From NCBI GenBank assembly GCA_003647385.1, contig QMMT01000001.1, positions 1 to 24,837 of the forward strand: DNA of 24,837 bases. Reading direction: 5' to 3'. The number at the start of each line of letters is the position of its first letter. The first letter of the stretch is position 1. A program made the translations under genes and the position numbers. Positions 15,898 through 24,816 of this stretch are shown here, piece after piece. A model generated the notes under the pieces. The model did no database searches. It worked only from the letters and a program-made list of their open reading frames with translations, and had not been told where the DNA came from. This stretch comes from Deltaproteobacteria bacterium. GTDB taxonomy: Bacteria; Desulfobacterota; Desulfobacteria; Desulfobacterales; Desulfobacteraceae.

Positions 15898-17361
15898 TTA
15901 GGGTAAAAGACCCACACGTTCATTAAAGTCAATAATCAGCTCGTCAATGTCGTCAACCTGATCAAACATGGAATACCAGTAATTGTCATGATCATACCAC
16001 TGGGCATTCAATTCTTCCACATCATGCCCCTGCTGTTCTATCCAGGTATAGTATTTAAGGTTGTGTATGGCTTTTCTATCGTAATAGGAAAGTTCTTTTG
16101 TATGGTCAATAGTAATGGAACTGATGAGTTCCAAATCTTTCTGGGCATTATTGTCGGTGTATGCCCCGCGCTCCTGTTCAAGTTCATTAAGTCTTGAACC
16201 ATACAGTTGCATGGAGTCCGTTGCAATGGAGACGACGTAATCATCCTCGGTCAGTTCATTATATTTTGCAAACTTGATGGCGGCAATCATATTGCCGATC
16301 CCTGAAATACCCAGATGATCCAATTTCTCCACAAGGTGTGGTTCTACACCGCTTTTTACCAGGGCCTGTCTGCCTTTAGGTTCATTGAACAGACGCAGGG
16401 CTCTCATGGGCGCCTCATCATCCACAGCCGCCACAAAATCGGTTTCTTTGAGATTATGAACCCAGGGGACATGTTTATCGCCAATGCCTTCGATGCGGTG
16501 GGCACCGAACCCATTATTGAGAAGTGTGGGACACTGAAGTGCTTCAGCTGCCACGATTTTTGAGCGAGGAAATTTTTGTTTCAGATAATACCCCGCACCC
16601 AGGGTTCCGCCGGAACCCGATGAGGAGACATATCCTGCAAACCGCTTACCCGGCGTCAGATATTTTTCCAAAAGTGTTTCAATGGCATTTCCGGTCACAG
16701 TATAATGCCACATGGGGTTGCCCATTTCATCAAACTGGTTGAAAATTCTTAAGTCTTCTCCTGAACTCTTCAGTTCCCAGCATTTGTCAAAGATTTCTTT
16801 GACATTGGATTCGCAGCCCGGAGTCGCAATGACCTGACCGGCTATTTTACTCAGCCACTCAAAGCGTTCCTTTGACATCTCCTCGGGCAGAATGGCAATG
16901 GCATTGCATGCCAGAAGCGCTGATATATAGGCACCGCCACGGCAGTAATTTCCCGTGGACGGCCAGACGGCCTTTGTCTTTTCAGGATCAAACTGACCTG
17001 TGACCAACCCCGGGGCAAGACAGCCGTATGTGGCGCCAACCTTATGGGCGCCCGTGGGGAACCAGCGGCCGGCCAGCATGATGATATTGGCCCGGCACCC
17101 GGTGAGTTTTGGTGGTAAAATAAAATGGTTAACACCGCCAAAAAGCCCGCCTGAGTTTTTAGACTCATTGTTCCAGGTAATCCTATAGAGGTTTGCCGAA
17201 TGGACATCCCAAAGCCCGATGGATTTGAGCTGGTCTTTTATTTTTTCTGGAACAGTATCCGGATTTTTCATCATACCGAATGTGGGCAGGGTAATCCCTT
17301 TTTCCCGGCAATAGGCAATGTTTTTTTCAAGTGTCTTAGACTGAATAGTTAAATCAATCAC
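15898..17361 (-). CDS. Fold-type II PLP-dependent enzyme, TrpB/cysteine synthase-like, substrate unknown
   Basis: A 487-residue PLP enzyme of the tryptophan synthase beta/cysteine synthase superfamily. The Schiff-base Lys is Lys107 in PTGAHKVGATYG, resembling the GAHK motif of TrpB; STGNYCRG (135-142) fits the substrate carboxylate loop, and SGSGGTLGAG (248-257) the cofactor phosphate loop. It is much longer than cysteine synthase (about 310) or TrpB (about 400), with an acidic, aromatic C-terminal part of about 100 residues. It lacks trp or cys neighbours. The start is a GTG at 17361 with AAGGG eight bases before it. It follows the HisKA-protein gene on the same strand after 120 bases that hold a possible leader peptide. 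PLP enzyme: secure. Reaction: a beta-replacement or elimination is expected, not shown. Confidence 0.88.
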   Translation of the reverse strand: MIDLTIQSKTLEKNIAYCREKGITLPTFGMMKNPDTVPEKIKDQLKSIGLWDVHSANLYRITWNNESKNSGGLFGGVNHFILPPKLTGCRANIIMLAGRWFPTGAHKVGATYGCLAPGLVTGQFDPEKTKAVWPSTGNYCRGGAYISALLACNAIAILPEEMSKERFEWLSKIAGQVIATPGCESNVKEIFDKCWELKSSGEDLRIFNQFDEMGNPMWHYTVTGNAIETLLEKYLTPGKRFAGYVSSSGSGGTLGAGYYLKQKFPRSKIVAAEALQCPTLLNNGFGAHRIEGIGDKHVPWVHNLKETDFVAAVDDEAPMRALRLFNEPKGRQALVKSGVEPHLVEKLDHLGISGIGNMIAAIKFAKYNELTEDDYVVSIATDSMQLYGSRLNELEQERGAYTDNNAQKDLELISSITIDHTKELSYYDRKAIHNLKYYTWIEQQGHDVEELNAQWYDHDNYWYSMFDQVDDIDELIIDFNERVGLLP

Positions 17362-17374
17362 GGGTCAACCCTTT

Positions 17375-17425
17375 TTATAAAATGTCATCAACTGAGTGGA
17401 TCAAAATTTCAGGCATGCCCCTCAA
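17375..17425 (-). CDS. Possible 16-codon leader peptide before the PLP-enzyme gene
   Basis: An unusually strong Shine-Dalgarno, GGAGGTGA (17439-17432), is followed after six bases by TTG and 16 open codons to a TAA (peptide start MRGMPEIL when TTG is read as Met). The stop is 13 bases before the GTG of the PLP-enzyme gene and the frame differs from it. It could be a translated leader that couples to that gene, or a remnant ribosome site. No run of a single regulatory amino acid is present. Confidence 0.3.
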   Translation of the reverse strand: MRGMPEILIHSVDDIL

Positions 17426-17481
17426 AATACGTCACCTCCACCCAACGGCTTTTTATTTTCAAATAACAATAGAATCAGACG

Positions 17482-18684
17482 TTAAGGATTGTCATTACTT
17501 GAACCCCAAATATCAACTATCTTTGTATTCCCTGGATAATTTATCGTTTTATACTGGGTGATATTGGAAAGTTTTTTTGTGATCGCACCAATCCGCATTG
17601 CCTGGGTCTTAATATTATTCAATTCCCGAGGCGATAGAGAGTCATTGTCCTGGTACAAGGTGGAATACCCGATAATACTTTGCAGAGGCTGATTAATCTC
17701 ATGGCAGACGGCTCCGGCCATTTCAAGAACCCCTTGAAGTTTTTCTCTTTCCAGCTTTTCTTTTTGAGCCAATTCTCTCTGGGAAATATCTGCAAAGATC
17801 ACGATGGTACTTTTAAAGGGATTTTCAAAATTGGAACTTGTGATGATAATATTGGCCTTTAAAATGGTGCCGTCTTTTCTTTTGAGATCAAAATCAATAT
17901 CTGATTTACGCTTTTTCTTTAAATCGCGGTAAATGATTTTTCCCACTTTTTCATAGTCAGCCTCTGAATTGTAAATCATGCGCACATCCGCATTCTCAAA
18001 ATCCTGCTTTTTCTCATACCCGAACATATTCAGCATTTCATTGTTCACCCACTTAAAAATCCTGTTTTCCACAAGGCCGATCGCCACAGGAGATGATTCC
18101 AGAATTTTTTCCAGGATATTTCGCTGTCTGGTTAACTTTTCATCTGATTCTTTACGTTCAATGGCAAGGGCAATATGCTGGGAAATTGTATTTAACACAG
18201 TAAGATCTGCAGCCGTGTAGTCATCGGGAGATTTATAACTTTGCATGGCAATAGCCCCGATAACCCTTTCTTTAATGATTAACGGCGCTCCGTACCATAT
18301 TTTACTGATGGTCCCGGTGGATCTTTGGTTCCGGGCCCTGGCAAGATCAATAATATCCTGTTCAAAAAAAATTAAGGGTTCCCTGGCCTTGATGACCTGC
18401 CCGGTTAAAGACGTTGTTTTACTAAAATCAAAAATTTCTTCAGGATCATCATCTTTTTCATCCACATGATAGGGAAAGGTAATGGAATCTCTTTCTTCAT
18501 GATAAAGTGCAATATAAAAATTATCCACATTGAGGATCTTACCAAGAGACTGGTGGATAACTCTGTACAGTTCATCAAGATTTCGGGTAAAGGTTACTGC
18601 TTCTGAAATTTCAAACAACACCTCAAGGGTCTTGTTTGCATCCCTTGTTCCTGCTTTTTTCTTTTGGGGTTTGTCACCCTTCAT
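17482..18684 (-). CDS. GAF-PAS-HisKA signalling protein lacking the histidine-kinase ATPase domain
   Basis: A 400-residue soluble sensor-like protein. A GAF domain spans about 20-178 (starting EVLFEISEAV), a PAS domain about 185-305 (ESSPVAIGLVENRIFKWVNN, DFDLKRKDGTIL), and a HisKA-type helical segment about 310-378 with a candidate phospho-acceptor His328 in AVCHEINQPLQSIIGYS. The chain then ends within about 20 residues (TKIVDIWGSSNDNP); the N, G1 and G2 boxes of a kinase ATPase domain are absent. No ATPase fragment follows in another frame, so this is an architecture and not a visible frameshift. It would need another kinase to be phosphorylated, or may signal by dimerisation. AGGG precedes the ATG by eight bases. 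It is divergent from the sigma-54 activator, which has a related GAF domain. Confidence 0.88.
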   Translation of the reverse strand: MKGDKPQKKKAGTRDANKTLEVLFEISEAVTFTRNLDELYRVIHQSLGKILNVDNFYIALYHEERDSITFPYHVDEKDDDPEEIFDFSKTTSLTGQVIKAREPLIFFEQDIIDLARARNQRSTGTISKIWYGAPLIIKERVIGAIAMQSYKSPDDYTAADLTVLNTISQHIALAIERKESDEKLTRQRNILEKILESSPVAIGLVENRIFKWVNNEMLNMFGYEKKQDFENADVRMIYNSEADYEKVGKIIYRDLKKKRKSDIDFDLKRKDGTILKANIIITSSNFENPFKSTIVIFADISQRELAQKEKLEREKLQGVLEMAGAVCHEINQPLQSIIGYSTLYQDNDSLSPRELNNIKTQAMRIGAITKKLSNITQYKTINYPGNTKIVDIWGSSNDNP

Positions 18685-18765
18685 TTTTAACCCTGCAAGG
18701 CATAAAACCTTGTTATAAAGCCATATTTTATGTAATACTATCCAGACAATTATATATGCTGATAA

Positions 18766-18792
18766 ATTATACCATTAACAGAATGAAAGCAA
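18766..18792 (-). promoter_or_regulatory. Extended -10 promoter of the HisKA-protein gene
   Basis: On the minus strand TGGTATAAT (18774-18766) contains a perfect -10 hexamer with the TGn extension. A poorer -35 (TTGCTT, 18792-18787) is 15 bases upstream, acceptable for an extended -10 promoter. The start would be near 18759, about 75 bases before the ATG, in the 146-base gap shared with the divergent activator. Confidence 0.5.
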
Positions 18793-18830
18793 TATCTTAA
18801 AATTATGAGTCATTATTTGGAATCACTTGA

Positions 18831-20351
18831 ATGAAATCTATTGAAGAAGTCTCGCTTTTGTACGAAATCAGTGAAGCACTGAATCAGCATATGGACATGA
18901 AAAAATCATTGTTCAAGGTATTGAGTGTTCTATCTGAATCCTTGAGTCTGATCCGGGGGATCATCTTCCTGACCGACTCTGAAACCGGTGAAATAAGGAT
19001 TGAAATTGCCCACGGAATTTCCGAAGATACCACGCGTCAAATCAAGTACCTTCCCGGTGAAGGCATCATCGGCAAAGTGATTCAAAAAGGAGAGCCGGCA
19101 GTTGTCCCGCGGATCAGTGAAGAGCCGTTGTTTCTTGATAAAACCCATTCAAGAGGGTTGGCCCAAAACCATGACTATTCTTACATTTGCGTACCCATAA
19201 AAAAAGATAATCGTGTTGTCGGTGCCATTAGTGCGGACAGACCCTTTGAGGGCAAAAAATCCCTGGAAAAAGGAGAAAAACTCTTATCTGTTGTTGCAGC
19301 CATGGTGGCCCATCATGTCATTCATATGGAAACGATTCGGGCCGATAAAAAGCAGCTGAAAACAGAAAATATCCGGCTCAAATCAGCGCTTGAAAACAAA
19401 TACAGTTTTACCAATATCATTGGAAATTCCAACAAAATGAGAGAGGTTTTTCAAATGATCTCCCAGGTATCTTCTTCTGTTGCAACAGTTCTGATAAGGG
19501 GCGAAAGCGGTACAGGAAAAGAGCTTGTTGCCAATTCCATTCATTATAACTCTGATAGAAATAAAAAACCGTTTATCAAAATAAATTGTGCTGCCATACC
19601 GGAAAATCTTATTGAAAGTGAATTGTTCGGCCATGAAAAAGGGGCATTTACAGGTGCTTCCTACCAGAAAAAAGGGAAGTTTGAAATGGCCGATCACGGT
19701 ACTATCTTTTTAGATGAAATCGGCAACATGGATCTTGCTGCCCAAGTAAAACTGTTAAGGGTCCTGCAGGAAAAGGAATTTGAAAGAGTCGGGGGGTATA
19801 AGCCCATCAAAAGCGATGTCAGAATTGTTGCTGCCACAAACTCCAATCTTGAAAAAATGGTTCAGCAGGGTAAATTCAGAGATGATCTTTATTTCAGACT
19901 CAATGTCTTTCCCATTTATATCCCCAGCCTTAGAATGCGAAAAACAGATGTCATTCTACTGGCGGATCACTTTCTTGAAAAATACAGTAAAGAACATGGT
20001 AAAGATATCAAAAGAATCACAACCCCTGCCATTGACATGATGATGGAATACCACTGGCCCGGAAATGTAAGGGAACTTGAAAACTGTATTGAACGGGCCG
20101 TCATCCTCTGTAATGAAGGGGCCATCCACAGTTATCATCTGCCGGCCACCCTTCAAACAGGGATCAAATCCAAAACCCTTCCTCTCTCCCTTGAAGATGC
20201 GGTGGCACATCTTGAAAAAGAAATTCTAATGGATGCCTTGAAAAATACCAGAGGAAACATTAAAAAGGCTGCCAAACTCATTGGAATTACGGTTAGAAAA
20301 TTTTCATATAAGGCTGCAAGATATAATATTGGATATAAAGATTTCAGGTAA
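18831..20351 (+). CDS. Sigma-54-dependent transcriptional activator, NifA-like GAF-AAA+-Fis architecture
   Basis: An enhancer-binding protein of 506 residues that opens sigma-54 RNA polymerase promoters. It has an N-terminal GAF domain (about 5-168) and no receiver domain, a short helical linker, then the AAA+ core with Walker A GESGTGKE (224-231), the sigma-54 contact loop GAFTGA (271-276), Walker B TIFLDEIG (291-298) and arginine-finger region [14 protein letters not shown] Fis-type helix-turn-helix ends the protein ([20 protein letters not shown]). The oxygen-sensing cysteine set of rhizobial NifA is absent. Activity is probably set by a small molecule or partner protein at the GAF domain. 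Its neighbours are the divergent HisKA protein and the downstream RND pair, but I see no sigma-54 promoter in front of either, so its target is open. Confidence 0.93.
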   Translation: MKSIEEVSLLYEISEALNQHMDMKKSLFKVLSVLSESLSLIRGIIFLTDSETGEIRIEIAHGISEDTTRQIKYLPGEGIIGKVIQKGEPAVVPRISEEPLFLDKTHSRGLAQNHDYSYICVPIKKDNRVVGAISADRPFEGKKSLEKGEKLLSVVAAMVAHHVIHMETIRADKKQLKTENIRLKSALENKYSFTNIIGNSNKMREVFQMISQVSSSVATVLIRGESGTGKELVANSIHYNSDRNKKPFIKINCAAIPENLIESELFGHEKGAFTGASYQKKGKFEMADHGTIFLDEIGNMDLAAQVKLLRVLQEKEFERVGGYKPIKSDVRIVAATNSNLEKMVQQGKFRDDLYFRLNVFPIYIPSLRMRKTDVILLADHFLEKYSKEHGKDIKRITTPAIDMMMEYHWPGNVRELENCIERAVILCNEGAIHSYHLPATLQTGIKSKTLPLSLEDAVAHLEKEILMDALKNTRGNIKKAAKLIGITVRKFSYKAARYNIGYKDFR

Positions 20352-20409
20352 GAAAGGTAATCCGTACATATCAGGCAGGGTCATCACATATAGACTGAAA
20401 AAGGTACTA

Positions 20410-20449
20410 CCACATTGTGGGTTGACGAAAAAAATTTATACATTAAACT
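20410..20449 (+). promoter_or_regulatory. Possible promoter of the RND efflux genes with an upstream palindrome
   Basis: TTGACG (20422-20427) and TAAACT (20444-20449) are 16 bases apart, 9 of 12 to the sigma-70 consensus. One base upstream of the -35 lies the palindrome CCACA-T-TGTGG (20410-20420), a plausible operator. The sequence contains no -24/-12 sigma-54 element. Confidence 0.4.
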
Positions 20450-20491
20450 AATCCTAATCAATAATTGAAAATAAAAAAAAAGAGCTGTGCC

Positions 20492-21613
20492 ATGAAGAAA
20501 TCATTTTTAATCCTATGTTTAATAGTATTTTTATTCATCTGTTTTGCCTGTGATAATGAAAAAATAAAGCCGGGTTTTTCGGAAAACAAGATATCTAAAA
20601 ACAATTTTCATCCTGAAAATATTACCACAGTGGAAAAACAAAAAATAATCCAGATGTATGAAGCTGTCGGAACCATCCGGCCGCTGACAGAATCTATCAT
20701 TGAATCCCAGGTCAGTGCACAGGTTGTAAAAGTATCCTGTGTGCCGGGCACCCCCGTAAAAAAGGGACAGGTTCTTATCAGGCTGGATGCAAGGCGCCTT
20801 ACAGCCCAGCTCAAGCAGGCGAAGGAAGGACTTGCCGTTGCAAAAAACAATCTTACACAGACCTATAAATCCAGGGATGAAGCAAAGGCGGGCCTTGACC
20901 AGGCAAAGGCAGCATACAACAGGACAAAAAAACTGTTTGACGCTGATATCGTACCATCTCAAACGCTTGAAATTGACAAATCAGGTTATCTCCAGGCAAA
21001 AGCCCGGCTTGAAAAATCCCAGGAAGCAGAATCGGCAGCTAAATCCTCCATCAGAAATGCCGAAGAAATTGTTAAGGAGGCTCAAATTGCCCTGGGTTAT
21101 GCCAGGATCACCTCACCTGCCACCGGTGTTGTTGTGGAAAGAATGATTGACCCCGGAGATCTTGCTGTGCCGGGCAAACCGCTTTTAAAGATCCAGACCA
21201 GTGGTGCCTTAAGGCTTGAGGCCAATGTAAGAGAGGGCTTGATCAGCCGCGTCATTATAGGCAACACTTATCAGGTCAACATTGAAACCATTGGAAAAAC
21301 TGTTCTGTCCCGGATAGAAGAAATTGTACCCTATGCCGACCCCACCACCCGGACCTTTCTTGTAAAGGCGTCTCTGCCTGCGACACCGGGTATTTATCCG
21401 GGAATGTTTGGCAGGCTTCTGATTCCTGTTGCAGATGAAAAGACCCTTCTCATTCCCAAAAAAGCAGTTATCCGGGTGGGCCAGCTTGAACTGGTTTATG
21501 TAAAAAAAGATGATGCCTGGCAATCGGTCTATATCAAAACAGGAAAACAATTTGGCGAAAAAATTGAAGTGCTGGCAGGGCTCAAAGGCAACGAAAGTAT
21601 AGGATACAACTAA
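20492..21613 (+). CDS. RND efflux periplasmic adaptor (membrane fusion protein), probable lipoprotein
   Basis: Links an inner-membrane RND pump to an outer-membrane channel. Starting at the ATG at 20492 gives 373 residues with a hydrophobic signal sequence ending FLFICFAC; the Cys at residue 20 is a likely lipidation site although the lipobox is not ideal. Next come the lipoyl half-motif (VSAQVVKVSCVPGTPVKKGQ), a long helical hairpin rich in Ala, Lys and Glu (about residues 105-200), the second lipoyl half (ARITSPATGVVVERMIDPGD), and the beta-barrel and membrane-proximal domains. The frame extends nine codons upstream to a TTG at 20465, but that adds a charged stretch before the signal sequence and is less likely. 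The permease gene follows after two bases. Confidence 0.93.
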   Translation: MKKSFLILCLIVFLFICFACDNEKIKPGFSENKISKNNFHPENITTVEKQKIIQMYEAVGTIRPLTESIIESQVSAQVVKVSCVPGTPVKKGQVLIRLDARRLTAQLKQAKEGLAVAKNNLTQTYKSRDEAKAGLDQAKAAYNRTKKLFDADIVPSQTLEIDKSGYLQAKARLEKSQEAESAAKSSIRNAEEIVKEAQIALGYARITSPATGVVVERMIDPGDLAVPGKPLLKIQTSGALRLEANVREGLISRVIIGNTYQVNIETIGKTVLSRIEEIVPYADPTTRTFLVKASLPATPGIYPGMFGRLLIPVADEKTLLIPKKAVIRVGQLELVYVKKDDAWQSVYIKTGKQFGEKIEVLAGLKGNESIGYN

Positions 21614-21615
21614 AC

Positions 21616-24600
21616 ATGGCTGAAAAAAAATCTATTCTTACCCGTATAGTACAGCTTTTTCTAACCTCCCAGTTATCTATTATGCTGATCATTATTTCCC
21701 TGGCCCTGGGAGCATTCAGTATCTATATCACCCCAAAAGAAGAAGAACCCCAGATCGTTGTCCCTATGGCGGATATCTATGTTGAAGCACCCGGCGCAAG
21801 CCCGGGAGAAATAGAAAAGCTTGTGGCAACACCCCTGGAAAAAATTCTCTGGGAGATTGACGGGGTCGAGTATGTATATTCCATGTCCACAAGGGAAAAA
21901 GCCATTGTGACGGTTCGTTTTTTTGTGGGAGAAGACAGGGAAGACTCCATTGTAAAGCTTCACAACAAGATACAGATGAGCCTGGACAGGGTGCCGCCCA
22001 TCGTGACCAACTGGCTGATCAAACCCATTGAAATTGACGATGTTCCTATTTTAAACCTTACCCTTTATTCAGACAGATACAGTGACCATGAGATAGAAAG
22101 GGTAGGAGAAGAGATGGTTGCGAGACTGTCAAGGCTTGACAATATTTCCAGGTCTTCCATTTACGGCGGCCGCAAAAGAGAAATCAGGGTTGAGCTTGAC
22201 CCCTTACTGATGAAGGGATTCGGCATTGATATACGTGATATTGAGCAGGCACTTTCCGGGGCGGATGTCTCCACCCAGGCCGGCGTATTTAATAAAAACA
22301 ATACACAGATAACCATTACCAGCAGTTCATTTTTAACCTCGGTGGACCAGGTAAAAAAACTGATGATATCGGGCAGGGAATCAAAGCCGGTCTATCTTGA
22401 AGATGTGGCGCATATCATTGATGGTCCCAAAGAGGCGGATTCCTATACCCGGATCGGCTTTTCAAACCACTACAGGACCTCTCACAATATTCAATCAGAC
22501 AGGCCTTTGTCTTTTCCATCGGTCACCCTGGCATTTTCAAAGAAAAAGGGTACCAATGCCGTCAAGGTGGCCGAATGTATCCTTGATGAGGTTGAAAAAC
22601 TCAAAACCGCCATCATTCCTGACGGCATGTATATTGAAGTCACCCGAAACTATGGAAAAACCGCCCAGGCAAAAGTCAATGAGCTGTTAACGTCTCTTGG
22701 GTTTGCCATTATTTCAGTGGTGATTCTTTTAGCGTTTACTTTAGGCTGGCGGGAAGCTACCGTTGTTGCCCTTGCCGTTCCCATATCCTTTTCTCTGGCG
22801 CTTTTTATGAACTATATTTTCGGGTATACCATCAACCGGGTCACGTTATTTGCCCTGATTCTTTCATTGGGTCTCGTGGTGGATGATCCCATCACCAATG
22901 TGGACAATATCCAGCGGCACATTAAACAAAAAGTTTTCCAGCCCTTTGAGGCTACTCTTTTTGCCGTACAAGAGGTGTTGCCGCCGGTGATCATGTCAAC
23001 CATTGCCATTATTATCTGTTTTGCACCCCTGTCTTTTATTACCGGCATGATGGGTCCTTATATGGCGCCCATGGCAATCAATGTGCCTTTGACAGTGACC
23101 TTTTCAACCGTCTGCGCCCTTACCATTGTCCCCTGGATATCCCATAAACTGTTAAAAAACGTTAAAGAGAAACCCTCCGGCAAAAAAGAATCAAAGCAGT
23201 ACCTGACAAAATTTTATAAAGCGATTCTGACCCCTTTCTTAAATAAAAGATACATGCGGATCTTATTGTCTCTCGTCATCATCCTGCTTTTAATCGGATC
23301 ATGTTCCCTTGCGGTGTTCAGGCTTGTGCCATTGAAACTTCTGCCTTTTGACAACAAAAACGAATTCCAGATCGTGATTGATATGCCCGAAGGAACATCC
23401 CTTGAGTATACTGACCGGGTGGTCCGGGAATTTGAAAAATATTTGAAAACCGTTAATGAAGTCACTAATTTTATCTCTTTCACCGGAATATCCTCACCTA
23501 TGGACTTTAACGGCATGGTCCGGCATTATTTCATCCGTAAAGGCAGTCACCTTGCAGACATACGGATCAACCTGGCCCATAAATCCGACAGAGAGCAGCA
23601 AAGCCATACCATTCTTTTGCGCATCAGAAAAGATCTTGAAAAAATCGCCGCCGCTAACAATGCCCGGGTCCAGCTGGTGGAAGTCCCGCCGGGACCGCCG
23701 GTTTTATCTACCCTGGTGGGGGAAGTCTATGGCAGTTATGATACACCCTATGAAGAACTGTTACAGGGGGCCCAATATGTCAAAACCATCATGGAGCAGG
23801 AATCCAATGTGTCCGATATAAAAATTATGAGCGAAAAGAACAGTCAAAGAATGGACATCATGGTTGACAGGGAAAAAGCAGCCCTGCATGGGATTGATAC
23901 AAGAACCATCCTTGACGCCTTAAAAAGTGCTGTGGGCGGTATCACCCCTGCAAGCCTTCATATGGACCCGGAAAGAAACCCTTTGTGGATCAAAGTTATT
24001 CTGCCCCGGGCCAAACGATCAGACATGATATCCATTTCCCACATTCCCATCAGATCTGCCAAAGGAAAAATGATCCCCTTAGCAGAACTTGTCCGTGTGG
24101 TTGACACCCAGAATTCAAAACCCATTTACCATAAAAATCTTGAACCGGTGGTCTATGTGGTTGGAGAAATGACCGGCAGGGCACCCGGCGAAGCCGTTCT
24201 GGATATGATGAAAAAATTGAATGAAAATCCTGTTGAAAAGGGTATCCGTGTCAACTGGGCAGGAGAAGGTGAATGGAAGATTACCTTACGGGTTTTCAGG
24301 GATATGGGTCTTGCTTTTGCCGCTGCCCTTTTTGGCATCTATTTTATCCTTGTTATCAACACAGAGTCCTATTTTATGCCCCTGCTGATCATGATGGCTA
24401 TTCCCCTAACCATCCTCGGGATTATGCCGGGATTCTTTATTTTAAACGTTTTTACCAAGAGTGTGGGCGGATTCAGTGATCCTGTCTTTTTTACGGCCAC
24501 GAGCATGATCGGCATGATCGCCCTTGGCGGTATTGTAATCCGAAATTCCCTTGTGCTGATCGAATTTATTCAGGATGCCATAAAAAAGGGCCTTCCATTC

Positions 24601-24816
24601 AAGGATGCCATCCTGATCAGCGGCGTTGTCCGGATGCGACCCATTATCTTAACCGCTTTGACAACCGCCATCGGTGCCTTTCCCATCACCCTTGATCCTG
24701 TTTTTTCAGGGCTGGCATGGGCTTTGATATTCGGCCTTTTTGCCTCCACAATGTTTACACTATTGGTGATACCCGTTACTTATTATGCGATTTATAAAAA
24801 AAATTATGAAAAATAA
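21616..24816 (+). CDS. RND-family efflux permease (AcrB/MdtB-like)
   Basis: A proton-driven inner-membrane exporter of 1066 residues, full length for the family. It has the expected two-fold layout: membrane helix 1 about 18-37, a large periplasmic loop about 40-350, helices 2-6 about 355-500, a linker, helix 7 about 548-575, a second periplasmic loop, then helices 8-12 to the C-terminus. Proton-relay Asp423 and Asp424 lie in LSLGLVVDDPITNVDNIQRH, matching the Asp pair of AcrB. The N-terminal periplasmic start APGASPGEIEKLVATPLE is typical. Substrate is unknown; the Asp pair and overall form favour organic compounds (HAE group) over heavy metals. It follows the adaptor gene by two bases. No outer-membrane factor gene is seen in the 21 bases left. 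Confidence 0.95.
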   Translation: MAEKKSILTRIVQLFLTSQLSIMLIIISLALGAFSIYITPKEEEPQIVVPMADIYVEAPGASPGEIEKLVATPLEKILWEIDGVEYVYSMSTREKAIVTVRFFVGEDREDSIVKLHNKIQMSLDRVPPIVTNWLIKPIEIDDVPILNLTLYSDRYSDHEIERVGEEMVARLSRLDNISRSSIYGGRKREIRVELDPLLMKGFGIDIRDIEQALSGADVSTQAGVFNKNNTQITITSSSFLTSVDQVKKLMISGRESKPVYLEDVAHIIDGPKEADSYTRIGFSNHYRTSHNIQSDRPLSFPSVTLAFSKKKGTNAVKVAECILDEVEKLKTAIIPDGMYIEVTRNYGKTAQAKVNELLTSLGFAIISVVILLAFTLGWREATVVALAVPISFSLALFMNYIFGYTINRVTLFALILSLGLVVDDPITNVDNIQRHIKQKVFQPFEATLFAVQEVLPPVIMSTIAIIICFAPLSFITGMMGPYMAPMAINVPLTVTFSTVCALTIVPWISHKLLKNVKEKPSGKKESKQYLTKFYKAILTPFLNKRYMRILLSLVIILLLIGSCSLAVFRLVPLKLLPFDNKNEFQIVIDMPEGTSLEYTDRVVREFEKYLKTVNEVTNFISFTGISSPMDFNGMVRHYFIRKGSHLADIRINLAHKSDREQQSHTILLRIRKDLEKIAAANNARVQLVEVPPGPPVLSTLVGEVYGSYDTPYEELLQGAQYVKTIMEQESNVSDIKIMSEKNSQRMDIMVDREKAALHGIDTRTILDALKSAVGGITPASLHMDPERNPLWIKVILPRAKRSDMISISHIPIRSAKGKMIPLAELVRVVDTQNSKPIYHKNLEPVVYVVGEMTGRAPGEAVLDMMKKLNENPVEKGIRVNWAGEGEWKITLRVFRDMGLAFAAALFGIYFILVINTESYFMPLLIMMAIPLTILGIMPGFFILNVFTKSVGGFSDPVFFTATSMIGMIALGGIVIRNSLVLIEFIQDAIKKGLPFKDAILISGVVRMRPIILTALTTAIGAFPITLDPVFSGLAWALIFGLFASTMFTLLVIPVTYYAIYKKNYEK

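Noticed and set aside
17482..17560. Frameshift truncation of the GAF-PAS-HisKA protein
   Set aside because: The 120 bases after the stop contain no ATPase-domain coding in any frame, so nothing shows a recent break.
18700..18716. Sigma-54-like GGCAT...TTG element between the divergent regulators
   Set aside because: The spacing between the GG and the second element is one base too long and the -12 GC is missing.
20465..20491. TTG start of the RND adaptor at 20465
   Set aside because: It would put nine mostly charged residues in front of a normal signal sequence; the ATG at 20492 gives the expected N-terminus.
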